Source: Rhodoplanes sp. (GTDB taxonomy: Bacteria > Pseudomonadota > Alphaproteobacteria > Rhizobiales > Xanthobacteraceae). Taken from it: 64,000 nucleotides of DNA. The stretch lies in assembly GCF_013377085.1 (NCBI RefSeq), contig NZ_JACAAX010000001.1, positions 1 through 64,000 on the forward strand. Direction: 5' to 3'. This document shows, in pieces, positions 54,662-63,014 of this stretch. The stretch's first letter is position 1; every line of letters starts with the position of its first letter. The notes under the pieces were generated by a model. It saw only the letters and a program-made list of their open reading frames with translations, had not been told where the DNA came from and did not search any database. The translations under genes and the position numbers were made by a program.

Positions 54662-55969
54662 ATGACCACGACGATCCGGCCGTTGCGTTCCAGCCGCCGC
54701 CAGTTCCTGCGCAACGCCGCCAGCACGGCCGCCCTGCTGGCCGCCGCCAAGGCGGCGCTGCCGGCCGGCGCCTTCGCGCAAGCGGCGGGCCCCGAAGTGA
54801 AGGGCACCAAGCTCGGCTACATCGCGCTCACCGACGCCTCGCCGCTGATCATCGCCAAGGAGAAGGGCTTCTTCGACAAGCACGGCCTGCCCGACATGGA
54901 CATCGCCAAGCAGGCCTCGTGGGGGGCGACGCGCGACAACATGGCGCTCGGCACCGAGCGTAACGGCATCGACGGCGGCCACATCCTGCGGCCGAAGACG
55001 CATCTCTACACCACCGGCAAGGTGATGCAGAACAATCAGCCGTTGCCGATGTACACGCTGCTCAATCTCAACGAGGACTGCCAGGCGATCTCGGTCTCCA
55101 ACGAGTACAAGGATCTGGCGATCCAGAAGGACTCCTCGCCGCTCAAGGCCGCGTTCGAGCGCAAGAAACAGCAGGGGAAAGAGCTGACAGCCGCCATGAC
55201 GTTCCCGGGCGGCACCCACGACCTGTGGATCCGCTACTGGCTCGCCGCCGGCGGCATCGACCCGGACACCGACATCAAGGTGATCACGGTGCCGCCGCCC
55301 CAGATGGTGGCGAACATGAAGGTCGGCAACATGGACTGCTTCTGCGTCGGCGAGCCGTGGAACGAGCAGCTCGTCAACCAGAACATCGGCTACACGGCGC
55401 TGACCACCGGCGAGCTGTGGTTCCGGCACCCTGAAAAGATCCTCGGCATGCGGGCCGACTGGGTCGACAAGAATCCGCGCGCCACGCAGGCCATCCTGAT
55501 GGCCGTGATGGAGGCGCAGCAGTGGTGCGACAGGGCCGAGAACAAGGACGAGATGGCGACCATCATCGGCCGTCGGCAGTGGTTCAACGTGCCGGTGCCG
55601 GACATCATCGGGCGCCTCAAGGGCGACATCAATTACGGCCTCGGCCGCACCGTCAAGGGCACCAATCTCTACATGAAGTTCTGGGGCGAGGGCGGGTCGT
55701 CGTCCTATCCGTGGAAGAGCCTCGACACCTGGTTCGTCACCGAGAACATCCGCTGGGGCAAGTTCGAGCCGTCGATCGACATCAAGGCGCTGGTCGACAA
55801 GACCAACCGCTCCGACCTGTGGATCGAGGCCGCCAAGACGCTCGGCGTCGCCGGACATCCGACCTCCGACAGCCGCGGCGTCGAAACCTTCTTCGACGGC
55901 GTCAAGTTCGATCCCGCCGACCCGATGGCCTATCTGCGCGCCCAGCGCATCAAGCGCGTGACGGTGTGA
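54662..55969 (+). CDS. nrtA: Nitrate ABC transporter substrate-binding protein
   Basis: This 435-residue protein has a twin-arginine signal (SRRQFLRNAAS, mature start near residue 40) and NrtA family motifs (KLGYIALTDASPLIIAKEKG, GTERNGIDGGHILRP, GGTHDLWIRYWLAAGGIDPD, NMDCFCVGEPWNEQL). It captures nitrate in the periplasm for NrtBC. A GAGGAG ribosome site precedes ATG 54662. A palindromic repeat separates it from nrtB. Confidence 0.92.
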   Translation: MTTTIRPLRSSRRQFLRNAASTAALLAAAKAALPAGAFAQAAGPEVKGTKLGYIALTDASPLIIAKEKGFFDKHGLPDMDIAKQASWGATRDNMALGTERNGIDGGHILRPKTHLYTTGKVMQNNQPLPMYTLLNLNEDCQAISVSNEYKDLAIQKDSSPLKAAFERKKQQGKELTAAMTFPGGTHDLWIRYWLAAGGIDPDTDIKVITVPPPQMVANMKVGNMDCFCVGEPWNEQLVNQNIGYTALTTGELWFRHPEKILGMRADWVDKNPRATQAILMAVMEAQQWCDRAENKDEMATIIGRRQWFNVPVPDIIGRLKGDINYGLGRTVKGTNLYMKFWGEGGSSSYPWKSLDTWFVTENIRWGKFEPSIDIKALVDKTNRSDLWIEAAKTLGVAGHPTSDSRGVETFFDGVKFDPADPMAYLRAQRIKRVTV

Positions 55970-55986
55970 CGAGCGTATCGCAGCCG

Positions 55987-56089
55987 GTCATTCCGGGGCG
56001 CACCGAAGGTGCGAACCCGGAATCCAGCGACCGTCTCCGAGGGCGTGGCTGGATTCCGGGTCCGGCGCTCCGCGCCGTCCCGGAATGAC
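55987..56089. repeat. Palindromic intergenic repeat between nrtA and nrtB
   Basis: GGTCATTCCGGG at 55986-55997 mirrors CCCGGAATGAC at 56079-56089, and an inner pair CCCGGAATCCAG/CTGGATTCCGGG extends it. The outline GTCATTCCGGG...CCCGGAATGAC is a common rhizobial intergenic repeat as I remember it. In this position it could stabilise the nrtA message and lower nrtB expression. Confidence 0.8.
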
Positions 56090-56121
56090 GCCTCGTTCAA
56101 CACTGACTTCTAGGAGCCCCC

Positions 56122-57030
56122 GTGGCGAATTCCATGCTGAAGTTGAAGACCGTCTCGGAAGGGGTTGCCGCCGCTGCGCCGGTGGCCACCGCGTCCGTCG
56201 TCCCGCTCGCGCGAAAACCGCCGCCGCTCTCCGCACGGCTCCTGCCGGTCGCGCAGAAGATCGCCGCCGCCACGGTGCCGCCGCTGATCATCGCGGCGCT
56301 GTTCCTGCTGGTGTGGGAGATGGCCTGCTGGAGCCCGACCTCGTCGCTGCCGCCGCCCTCGCGGGTGTGGAGCGAGGCGAAGGATCTGATCGTCGATCCG
56401 TTCTTCGTCGCCGGCACGCAGGACATCGGGCTCGGCTGGCGCGTGCTCACCTCGCTGCAGCGTGTCGCCATCGGCTTCGGCCTCGCCGCGGTCGTCGGCG
56501 TCGCCGTCGGCACCGTGGTGGGGCAGTCGGTGTGGGCGATGCGCGGCTTCGATCCGCTGTTCCAGGTGCTGCGCACCGTGCCGCCGCTCGCCTGGCTGCC
56601 GATCTCGCTCGCGGCGTTCCGCGACGCCAGTCCGAGCGCCATCTTCGTGATCTTCGTCACGTCGATCTGGCCGATCCTGATCAACACGGCGGTCGGCATC
56701 CGCAACATTCCGCAGGACTACCGCAACGTCGCGCGGGTGCTCCGGCTCAACCACCTCGAGTTCTTCGTCAAGATCATGGTGCCGTCGGCCGCTCCTTACA
56801 TCTTCACCGGCCTGCGCATCGGTATCGGGCTCGCGTGGCTCGCCATCGTCGCGGCCGAGATGCTCACCGGCGGCGTCGGCATCGGCTTCTTCATCTGGGA
56901 CGCGTGGAACTCGTCGCGGCTGCCCGACATCGTCGTCGCGCTCGCCTATATCGGCGGCGTCGGCTTCCTGCTCGACCGGCTGGTGGCGGGCGCCGCCGTG
57001 CTGGTCACTCGCGGCACCGCATCGAACTGA
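56122..57030 (+). CDS. nrtB: Nitrate ABC transporter permease
   Basis: This 302-residue protein has about six membrane helices. The EAA loop lies in NVARVLRLNHLEFFVKIMVPSAAPYIFTGLRIG (split, near residue 210). The TauC/NrtB-type segment IGLAWLAIVAAEMLTGGVGIGFFIWDA, also split, confirms the subgroup. GTG 56122 is preceded by TAGGAG; ATG 56134 is an alternative. It forms the membrane channel with the ATPase encoded 10 bases downstream. Confidence 0.9.
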   Translation: MANSMLKLKTVSEGVAAAAPVATASVVPLARKPPPLSARLLPVAQKIAAATVPPLIIAALFLLVWEMACWSPTSSLPPPSRVWSEAKDLIVDPFFVAGTQDIGLGWRVLTSLQRVAIGFGLAAVVGVAVGTVVGQSVWAMRGFDPLFQVLRTVPPLAWLPISLAAFRDASPSAIFVIFVTSIWPILINTAVGIRNIPQDYRNVARVLRLNHLEFFVKIMVPSAAPYIFTGLRIGIGLAWLAIVAAEMLTGGVGIGFFIWDAWNSSRLPDIVVALAYIGGVGFLLDRLVAGAAVLVTRGTASN

Positions 57031-57040
57031 GGGCCGAGCC

Positions 57041-57835
57041 ATGAATCCCTATCTCAAGATCGACCATGTCGGCATCAGCTTCTCGCGGGCCGGCGCCACC
57101 ACGGAAGTCCTGCGCGACGTCACGCTCAAGATCCAGCAGGGCGAGTACGTCTCCATCATCGGCCATTCCGGCTGCGGGAAATCGACGCTCCTCAACATCG
57201 TCGCCGGCCTGCTGCGGGCCTCGACCGGCGGCGTGCTCCTGGAGGAGCACGAGGTCGACGAGCCGGGGCCCGACCGTGCGGTCGTGTTCCAGAACCACAG
57301 CCTGCTGCCCTGGCTCACCGTCTACGAGAATGTCGCGCTCGCCGTCGACAAGGTGTTCGGCGGCAAGCGCTCGCGGGCCGAGCGGCGCGAATGGATCATG
57401 GAGAACCTGGCGCTGGTCAACATGGCACACGCCAAGGACAAGCGGCCGGCCGAGATCTCGGGCGGCATGAAGCAGCGGGTCGGCATCGCCCGCGCGCTCG
57501 CCATGGAGCCGAAGATTCTTCTGCTCGACGAGCCGTTCGGCGCGCTCGATGCGCTCACCCGTGCGCATCTGCAGGATCAGGTGATGGAGATCCATGCGCG
57601 CCTGAACAACACCATGATCATGATCACGCACGACGTCGACGAGGCGGTGCTCTTGTCCGACCGCATCGTGATGATGACCAACGGGCCGGCCGCGACCATC
57701 GGCGAGGTCCTGACGGTGGCCCTGGCGCGGCCGCGCCGCCGGCTCGAGCTGGTGGACAATCACGAGTACAACCGCTGCCGCGCCGCCGTGCTCGAGTTCC
57801 TCTACGCCCGCAACCGCTTCGTCGAGGCGGCGTGA
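57041..57835 (+). CDS. nrtC: Nitrate ABC transporter ATP-binding protein
   Basis: This 264-residue ATPase has Walker A GHSGCGKST, the signature ISGGMKQR, Walker B ILLLDEPFGALDALT and the switch THDVDEAV. It lacks the C-terminal NrtA-like extension of cyanobacterial NrtC, so it resembles NrtD in length. The symbol is by operon position only. Confidence 0.9.
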   Translation: MNPYLKIDHVGISFSRAGATTEVLRDVTLKIQQGEYVSIIGHSGCGKSTLLNIVAGLLRASTGGVLLEEHEVDEPGPDRAVVFQNHSLLPWLTVYENVALAVDKVFGGKRSRAERREWIMENLALVNMAHAKDKRPAEISGGMKQRVGIARALAMEPKILLLDEPFGALDALTRAHLQDQVMEIHARLNNTMIMITHDVDEAVLLSDRIVMMTNGPAATIGEVLTVALARPRRRLELVDNHEYNRCRAAVLEFLYARNRFVEAA

Positions 57836-57909
57836 GCGCCCGGACGGCTCTTCTGCTGGACCATCGGCCATGATATCAGGGAACCGAATAGTGCTGGGCC
57901 ATGTAGAAC

Positions 57910-58332
57910 ATGACAACAGAGTTCCTGTCGGCCGACGACATTGCGCATGTCCGCACCTCGTTCGACCGTATCTGGTCGGGGGCGAGGCGGCTGTCCGATG
58001 TCTTCTACGAGCATCTGTTCGAGGCCGTACCCGAGGTGCGACCGATGTTCCGCGGCGATATCGAGGAGCAGAAGCGGAAATTCATCGGAACGCTGGCCGT
58101 GATCGTCGGCAGCCTGGAGAACCCGGCCGTGCTGCTCCCGGCGGCCGAGAAATTGGCGCAGCAGCACGTCGACTACGGCGTCACGCCGTTGCACTATTCG
58201 GTGGTCGGCACGGTGCTGCTGGCGAGCCTCGCGCGTTGCCTCGACGGCCATTGGACACCCGAAGTGGCCGACGCCTGGACGAAGGCCTATCGGGTGCTGA
58301 CGGCCCATATGATCGCCACCGCCTACGCCTGA
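57910..58332 (+). CDS. Single-domain bacterial globin
   Basis: This 140-residue globin has the E/F-helix pattern AEKLAQQHVDYGV, in which His is the likely proximal F8 ligand, the CD-corner Phe of RPMFRGDIEEQKRKF, and a C-terminal H-helix (WTKAYRVLTAHMIATAYA). There is no reductase domain, so it is not a full flavohaemoglobin. Inside a nitrate-assimilation operon a role in nitric oxide or nitrite handling is likely. It would need an external electron donor, possibly the FAD protein encoded next. Confidence 0.87.
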   Translation: MTTEFLSADDIAHVRTSFDRIWSGARRLSDVFYEHLFEAVPEVRPMFRGDIEEQKRKFIGTLAVIVGSLENPAVLLPAAEKLAQQHVDYGVTPLHYSVVGTVLLASLARCLDGHWTPEVADAWTKAYRVLTAHMIATAYA

Positions 58333-58371
58333 TCGGGTTCGCGGCATGCCGGGTCCGCCCCGGAGTCCGCC

Positions 58372-59613
58372 ATGCGTGAGCGCCTCGTCGTCGTCGGCAA
58401 CGGCATGGTGGGCTTGCGCTTCGTCGAGGAGGTGACGCGGCGGGCGCCCGAGCGGTTCGACGTCACGGTGGTCGGCGCCGAGCCGGTGCCGGCCTACAAC
58501 CGGGTGCTGCTCTCGGCGCTGGTCGCCGGCGAGGCGAGCGAGGACGACTGCCGCTTGCGCGATCGCCGCTGGTATCTGGCCAACCGCGTGCGGTTGATCA
58601 CCGGCGCGCGGGCGAGCGCGATCGACTCCGCCGAGCGCGAGCTGCGGATCGACAATCACGGCGTCGTGCCGTTCGATCGCCTGGTGCTGGCGACCGGCTC
58701 GGAGCCGATCCGGCTGCCGGTGCCCGGCATGGATCTGCCCGGCGTCATCACGTTCCGGGATCTCGCCGACGTTTCGCGCATGCGCGCCGCCGCAGGGGCC
58801 GGCGGTCGCGCCGTGGTGATCGGCGGCGGGCTGCTCGGGCTCGAGGCCGCCTATGGGCTCGCCCGCCTCGGCGTGCCGGTGACGCTCGTCCATCTCGCCT
58901 CGCGCGTGATGGAACGCCAGCTCGACGACGGCGCCGCCCGGCTGGTCGAGGCGGCGATGCGGGCGCGCGGCATCGAGATCGTGCTCGGCGCTCAGACTGC
59001 CGCGATCGACGGAGAGGAACGCGCCGAGGCGGTGCGGCTCGCGGACGGGCGCGTGCTGCCGGCGTCGCTGGTTGTCGTCGCGGTCGGGGTGCGGCCGGCG
59101 ACCTCGCTGGCGCAGGCCGCCGGTCTCGCCGTCGATCGCGGCATCGTGGTCGACGATGTGTTGGCTACGTCGGTCCGAGGAATTTACGGCATCGGCGAGT
59201 GCGTCGCCCATCGCGGCACCGTCTATGGGCTGGTCGAGCCCGGCTACGCCCAGGCCGAGATGTTGGCACGGCGGATGGCAGGAGAGGACGCACGTTATGG
59301 CGGCACGCTGCTCACGACCCGGCTGAAAGTCTCCGGCGTGCCGGTGTTCTCCGCCGGTGATGTGGCGACTGCGGCGGGTGACGACGTGATCACGATGTCG
59401 GATTATTCCGCCGGCCGATACGCGCGGCTGGTGGTGCGCGGCCAAAAGCTCGCGGCCGCCATTCTGGTCGGCGAGACGCGCCACGCGGGCTTCTATCACG
59501 AGCTGATCGCGTCGAGCGCCGACGTGAGCGCGATGCGCGACGAGCTGGTGTTCGGCCCCGGCGATGCTCTGGCGGCCGACCAGCCGGCGGCGCCGGTCGC
59601 GCAGGCCGCGTGA
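58372..59613 (+). CDS. NirB-type FAD/NAD(P)H oxidoreductase (stand-alone)
   Basis: This 413-residue protein corresponds to the N-terminal FAD/NAD(P) part of the large assimilatory nitrite reductase NirB. It has GNGMVGLRFVEE (FAD), PAYNRVLLSALVAGE, VIGGGLLGLEAAYGLARLG (NAD(P)H) and IYGIGECVAHRG. The siroheme part is on the next protein, so nitrite reductase activity is split. It could also reduce the globin. It ends 11 bases before the next start. Confidence 0.85.
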   Translation: MRERLVVVGNGMVGLRFVEEVTRRAPERFDVTVVGAEPVPAYNRVLLSALVAGEASEDDCRLRDRRWYLANRVRLITGARASAIDSAERELRIDNHGVVPFDRLVLATGSEPIRLPVPGMDLPGVITFRDLADVSRMRAAAGAGGRAVVIGGGLLGLEAAYGLARLGVPVTLVHLASRVMERQLDDGAARLVEAAMRARGIEIVLGAQTAAIDGEERAEAVRLADGRVLPASLVVVAVGVRPATSLAQAAGLAVDRGIVVDDVLATSVRGIYGIGECVAHRGTVYGLVEPGYAQAEMLARRMAGEDARYGGTLLTTRLKVSGVPVFSAGDVATAAGDDVITMSDYSAGRYARLVVRGQKLAAAILVGETRHAGFYHELIASSADVSAMRDELVFGPGDALAADQPAAPVAQAA

Positions 59614-59624
59614 GGTCCGGAGAA

Positions 59625-61400
59625 ATGTCCGACTTCGACGCCGAGCAGAAGCGCTATCTCGAAGGCATGGCGGCCGGCGTGGCCGTGATGAGGTCGGTCG
59701 GCGGCGCGGCCGGAGCCAGCGCGCCGCCCGCACCGCCGACCGGTCCGGACGCCATCCACATCGCCGCGCAGGACAGGGTGCTGGCTACCGGCAAAAAGCT
59801 CGCCGACCAGGAGAAGTGGAAGCGGGCCGAGCATCCGCTCGACGCCTATGGCCGCATGAAGCGCGAAGCGGACACCGGCAAGGCGCCGCCGCCGCCCGAC
59901 AATTTCCGCTGGCGCACTCACGGCCTGTTCTGGGTGGCGCCGGCCCAAGACTCGTTCATGGCGCGGCTGCGCATCCCCAACGGGATTCTGAATCACTGGC
60001 AGCTCGCCGGCGTCGCCGATCTCGCCGACCGCTTTGGTGGCGGCTACGCCCATGTGACGACGCGGGCGAACCTGCAGATCCGCGAGATCGCGCCCGAAAG
60101 CGCCGCGCCGTTCCTGGAGGGCCTTACCGATCTCGGCCTCACGGCGCGCGGGGCCGGGGCCGACAACATCCGTAACGTCACCGGCTCGCCCACCGCCGGT
60201 ATCGACCGGCAGGAGCTGATCGACACGCGTCCGCTGGCGCGCGGGTGGCACTTCCACATCCTCAACGACCGATCGCTGATCGGGCTGCCGCGGAAATTCA
60301 ACGTGTCGTTCGATGGCGGCGGCATCATCCCGGCGCTGGAGGAGACCAACGACATCGGCTTCCAAGCCGTCGAGGTGCTGGGGGGCGCAGCCGTCGAGGC
60401 TGGCGCCTGGATGCGGCTCGTGCTCGGCGGCATATCGGGCCACCGTGATCTGGCACGCGACACCGGCGTGGTGGTGCGCCCGGCCGACTGCGTGGCGGTC
60501 GCCGACGCCATTGTCCGCGTCTTTAGCGCCGAGGGCGACCGCACGAATCGCGCGAAGGCGCGGCTCAAATACGTGCTCGATCGGCTCGGCTTCGACGCGT
60601 TCGTGACCAAGGTCGAGGAGGTCTTGGGCCGCAAGCTCGACCGCGTCGACGCCGCGCATGTGGCGCTGCGCCCAAAAACCGACCGGGCCGCGCATCTCGG
60701 CTTTCATCCGCAGGTACAGGTGGGTCGCGTCTATGCCGGCGTCGTCGTGCCGGTCGGGCGTCTCACGACCGAGCAGATGCGTGGCATCGCCGCGATCGCG
60801 CGCGAGCTCGGCGACGGCGACATCCGCCTCACCGTCTGGCAGAACCTGCTCGTCTCCGGCATCGCGACGGAGCGGGTGCCTGACGTGACGGCGCGGCTCA
60901 CCGGGTTGGGCCTGTCGGCGGAGTCGAGTTCGATCCGCGCCGGGCTCGTCGCCTGCACGGGCATGACCGGCTGCAAGTTCGCCAATGCGCACACCAAGGA
61001 GAGCGCGCTCGACATCGCTGCCCACGTCGAGGCGCGACTGGCGCTCGATGTGCCGGTCAACATCCATCTCACCGGCTGTCCGAACTCCTGCGCGCAGCAT
61101 TACATCGGCGATATCGGCCTGATCGGCGTGAAGGTGCCGGTCGGCAGCGACGGCGACACGGTCGAGGGCTACGACATCGTGGTCGGCGGCGGATTTGCCG
61201 AGAATGCCGCCATCGGTCGCGAGCTGTGGCGGGCCGTGCCGGCCGACAGCGCCGCCGTGCATGTCGAAGCGCTGCTGCGCGCATATCTCGCGGAGCGCAG
61301 CGGGCCGGAGGAATGCTTTCAGGCGTTCACGCTGCGGGTCGGCGTCGACCATCTGAAAGCCTGTGCGCCGGCCGGTGCCGCCCTGGAGGCCGCCGAATGA
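59625..61400 (+). CDS. nirA: Siroheme/[4Fe-4S] assimilatory nitrite reductase (NirA-like)
   Basis: This 591-residue protein has duplicated nitrite/sulfite reductase half-domains: FGGGYAHVTTRANLQIREI in the first half and IRLTVWQNLLVSGI in the second. The cluster and siroheme ligands are CTGMTGC and CPNSC (about residues 445-490). It reduces nitrite to ammonium with six electrons. Basic residues of the first half (TRANLQIR, NVTGSPTAG) fit substrate binding. It overlaps the diflavin-type reductase gene by ATGA, which suggests direct partnership. Confidence 0.88.
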   Translation: MSDFDAEQKRYLEGMAAGVAVMRSVGGAAGASAPPAPPTGPDAIHIAAQDRVLATGKKLADQEKWKRAEHPLDAYGRMKREADTGKAPPPPDNFRWRTHGLFWVAPAQDSFMARLRIPNGILNHWQLAGVADLADRFGGGYAHVTTRANLQIREIAPESAAPFLEGLTDLGLTARGAGADNIRNVTGSPTAGIDRQELIDTRPLARGWHFHILNDRSLIGLPRKFNVSFDGGGIIPALEETNDIGFQAVEVLGGAAVEAGAWMRLVLGGISGHRDLARDTGVVVRPADCVAVADAIVRVFSAEGDRTNRAKARLKYVLDRLGFDAFVTKVEEVLGRKLDRVDAAHVALRPKTDRAAHLGFHPQVQVGRVYAGVVVPVGRLTTEQMRGIAAIARELGDGDIRLTVWQNLLVSGIATERVPDVTARLTGLGLSAESSSIRAGLVACTGMTGCKFANAHTKESALDIAAHVEARLALDVPVNIHLTGCPNSCAQHYIGDIGLIGVKVPVGSDGDTVEGYDIVVGGGFAENAAIGRELWRAVPADSAAVHVEALLRAYLAERSGPEECFQAFTLRVGVDHLKACAPAGAALEAAE

Positions 61401-63004
61401 ACGCGCCCGTGTCGCCGCCACCGATCTTCACGTTGCCCGAGACGGCGCCCTTCACGCCCGAGCAGCGCGCCTGGCTGGGCGGCTTCTTTGCTGCGCTGGC
61501 GAGCGCCGGCACGGCCCCGGTGCCGGTCGATGCGCCGTCAGGCGCCACGCCGTCCGGGCCTGTGCTTGCCGACAACGACGACGCGCCGTGGCACGATCCG
61601 GCGATGCCGCTCGTCGAGCGGCAGACTCTCGCCGCGGAACGCCCCCTGGCGCCCCGGCTCATGGCCGCGATGGCGCAGCAGGACTGCGGCCAGTGCGGCT
61701 ACACCTGCGCGGCCTATGCCAACGCGCTGACGACCCGCGCCGAGGAGCGGCTGAATCTCTGCGCCCCCGGCGGCAAGGAGACTTTTAGGGCCGTGAAGGC
61801 GCTGGCGGTCGAGCTGAGCGGCGCCGATGCGCCGGCGGCGCCGTCCGTGGTGCCGGCCGCCGTGGAGGGGGCTGCCGAGACGCCCGCGGCCGTCCGTGGA
61901 TACGCCCGCGAAGCGCCCGTCGACGCGGTGTTCGTGGCGCGCCAAAAGCTCAACAGGGTGGGCTCCGAGAAGGAGACGTTCCACATCGAGCTCGACCTCT
62001 CCGACAGCGGCGTCAGCTACGCGGTGGGCGACAGCCTCGGCGTGTTTCCGCTCAACGCACCCGGCCTGGTCGACGCCGTGATCGCCCATCTCGGCGCCCG
62101 GCCCGAGGGTCTGGTCAACGGCAAGCCGCTGCACGACGTGCTGCTGCGCGACGTCTCGCTCGGGGCGGCGCCGGACGCGCTCTTTCAGCTCTTCTCCTAT
62201 GTGACGGGCGGCGCGTTGCGCCAAAAAGCGCGGGCGCTCGCGGCCGGCGAGGACCCGGACGGCGACGCCGCGGGGCTCGATGTGCTCGGCGCGCTCCACA
62301 AGTTCGGCGTGCGACCCTCGGCCGAGGCTTTTTGCGAGGCGCTCGATCCGCTGCAGCCGCGGCTCTACTCGATCTCGTCGTCGCCGCGCGCCAATCCCGG
62401 CCGGGTGTCGCTCACGGTCGATGCGGTGCGTTACGCCGTCAACCGCCGCGGCCGCTTCGGCGTCGCCTCGACGTTTCTTGGCGAGCGGCTGCCCGAGGGC
62501 GCGCGCGTTCCCGTCTATGTGCAGAAGGCGCACGGCTTCGGCGTGCCGAAAGACCCGGCGACGCCCCTGATCATGATCGGCCCCGGCACCGGCATCGCGC
62601 CGTTCCGCGCCTTCCTGCAGGAGCGCGCCGCCACTGGCGCATCGGGCAAGAACTGGCTGTTCTTCGGCCACCAGCGGCGCGACAGCGATTTCTTCTACGA
62701 GACCGAGCTGAACGCGCTGAAGAGCGCCGGCGTGCTGACGCGTCTGTCGCTCGCCTGGTCGCGCGACGGCACCGAAAAGTTCTACGTGCAGGACCGCATG
62801 CGCGAGCTCGGTGTCGAGCTGTTTTCCTGGCTGGAGCAGGGCGCCCAGGTCGCCGTGTGCGGCGACGCCAAGCGCATGGCCAGGGATGTCGAGCGCGCGC
62901 TGGTCGAGATCGTGGAACGACACGGCGGCAAGCCGGCCGATGCGGCGATCGCCTATGTGGCCGCGCTCAAGAAGGCCGGTCGTTATCAGGCCGACGTGTA
63001 TTGA
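61397..63004 (+). CDS. Sulfite-reductase-alpha-like flavoprotein with N-terminal Fe-S domain
   Basis: This 535-residue protein has an unusual N-terminal Cys motif (DCGQCGYTCAAYANAL, then LNLCAPGG, residues about 95-125) like the PF04060-type Fe-S domain of RnfB. Following it is a ferredoxin-reductase/CPR-type region with YSISSSPRANPGRVSLTV (FAD), GPGTGIAPFRAFLQ and a late NADPH half (WLFFGHQRRDSDFFYE) ending RYQADVY. There is no FMN flavodoxin domain; the Fe-S domain stands in its place. It probably passes NADPH electrons to NirA and/or NasA. Confidence 0.85.
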   Translation: MNAPVSPPPIFTLPETAPFTPEQRAWLGGFFAALASAGTAPVPVDAPSGATPSGPVLADNDDAPWHDPAMPLVERQTLAAERPLAPRLMAAMAQQDCGQCGYTCAAYANALTTRAEERLNLCAPGGKETFRAVKALAVELSGADAPAAPSVVPAAVEGAAETPAAVRGYAREAPVDAVFVARQKLNRVGSEKETFHIELDLSDSGVSYAVGDSLGVFPLNAPGLVDAVIAHLGARPEGLVNGKPLHDVLLRDVSLGAAPDALFQLFSYVTGGALRQKARALAAGEDPDGDAAGLDVLGALHKFGVRPSAEAFCEALDPLQPRLYSISSSPRANPGRVSLTVDAVRYAVNRRGRFGVASTFLGERLPEGARVPVYVQKAHGFGVPKDPATPLIMIGPGTGIAPFRAFLQERAATGASGKNWLFFGHQRRDSDFFYETELNALKSAGVLTRLSLAWSRDGTEKFYVQDRMRELGVELFSWLEQGAQVAVCGDAKRMARDVERALVEIVERHGGKPADAAIAYVAALKKAGRYQADVY

Positions 63005-63014
63005 GGAGAGACGA

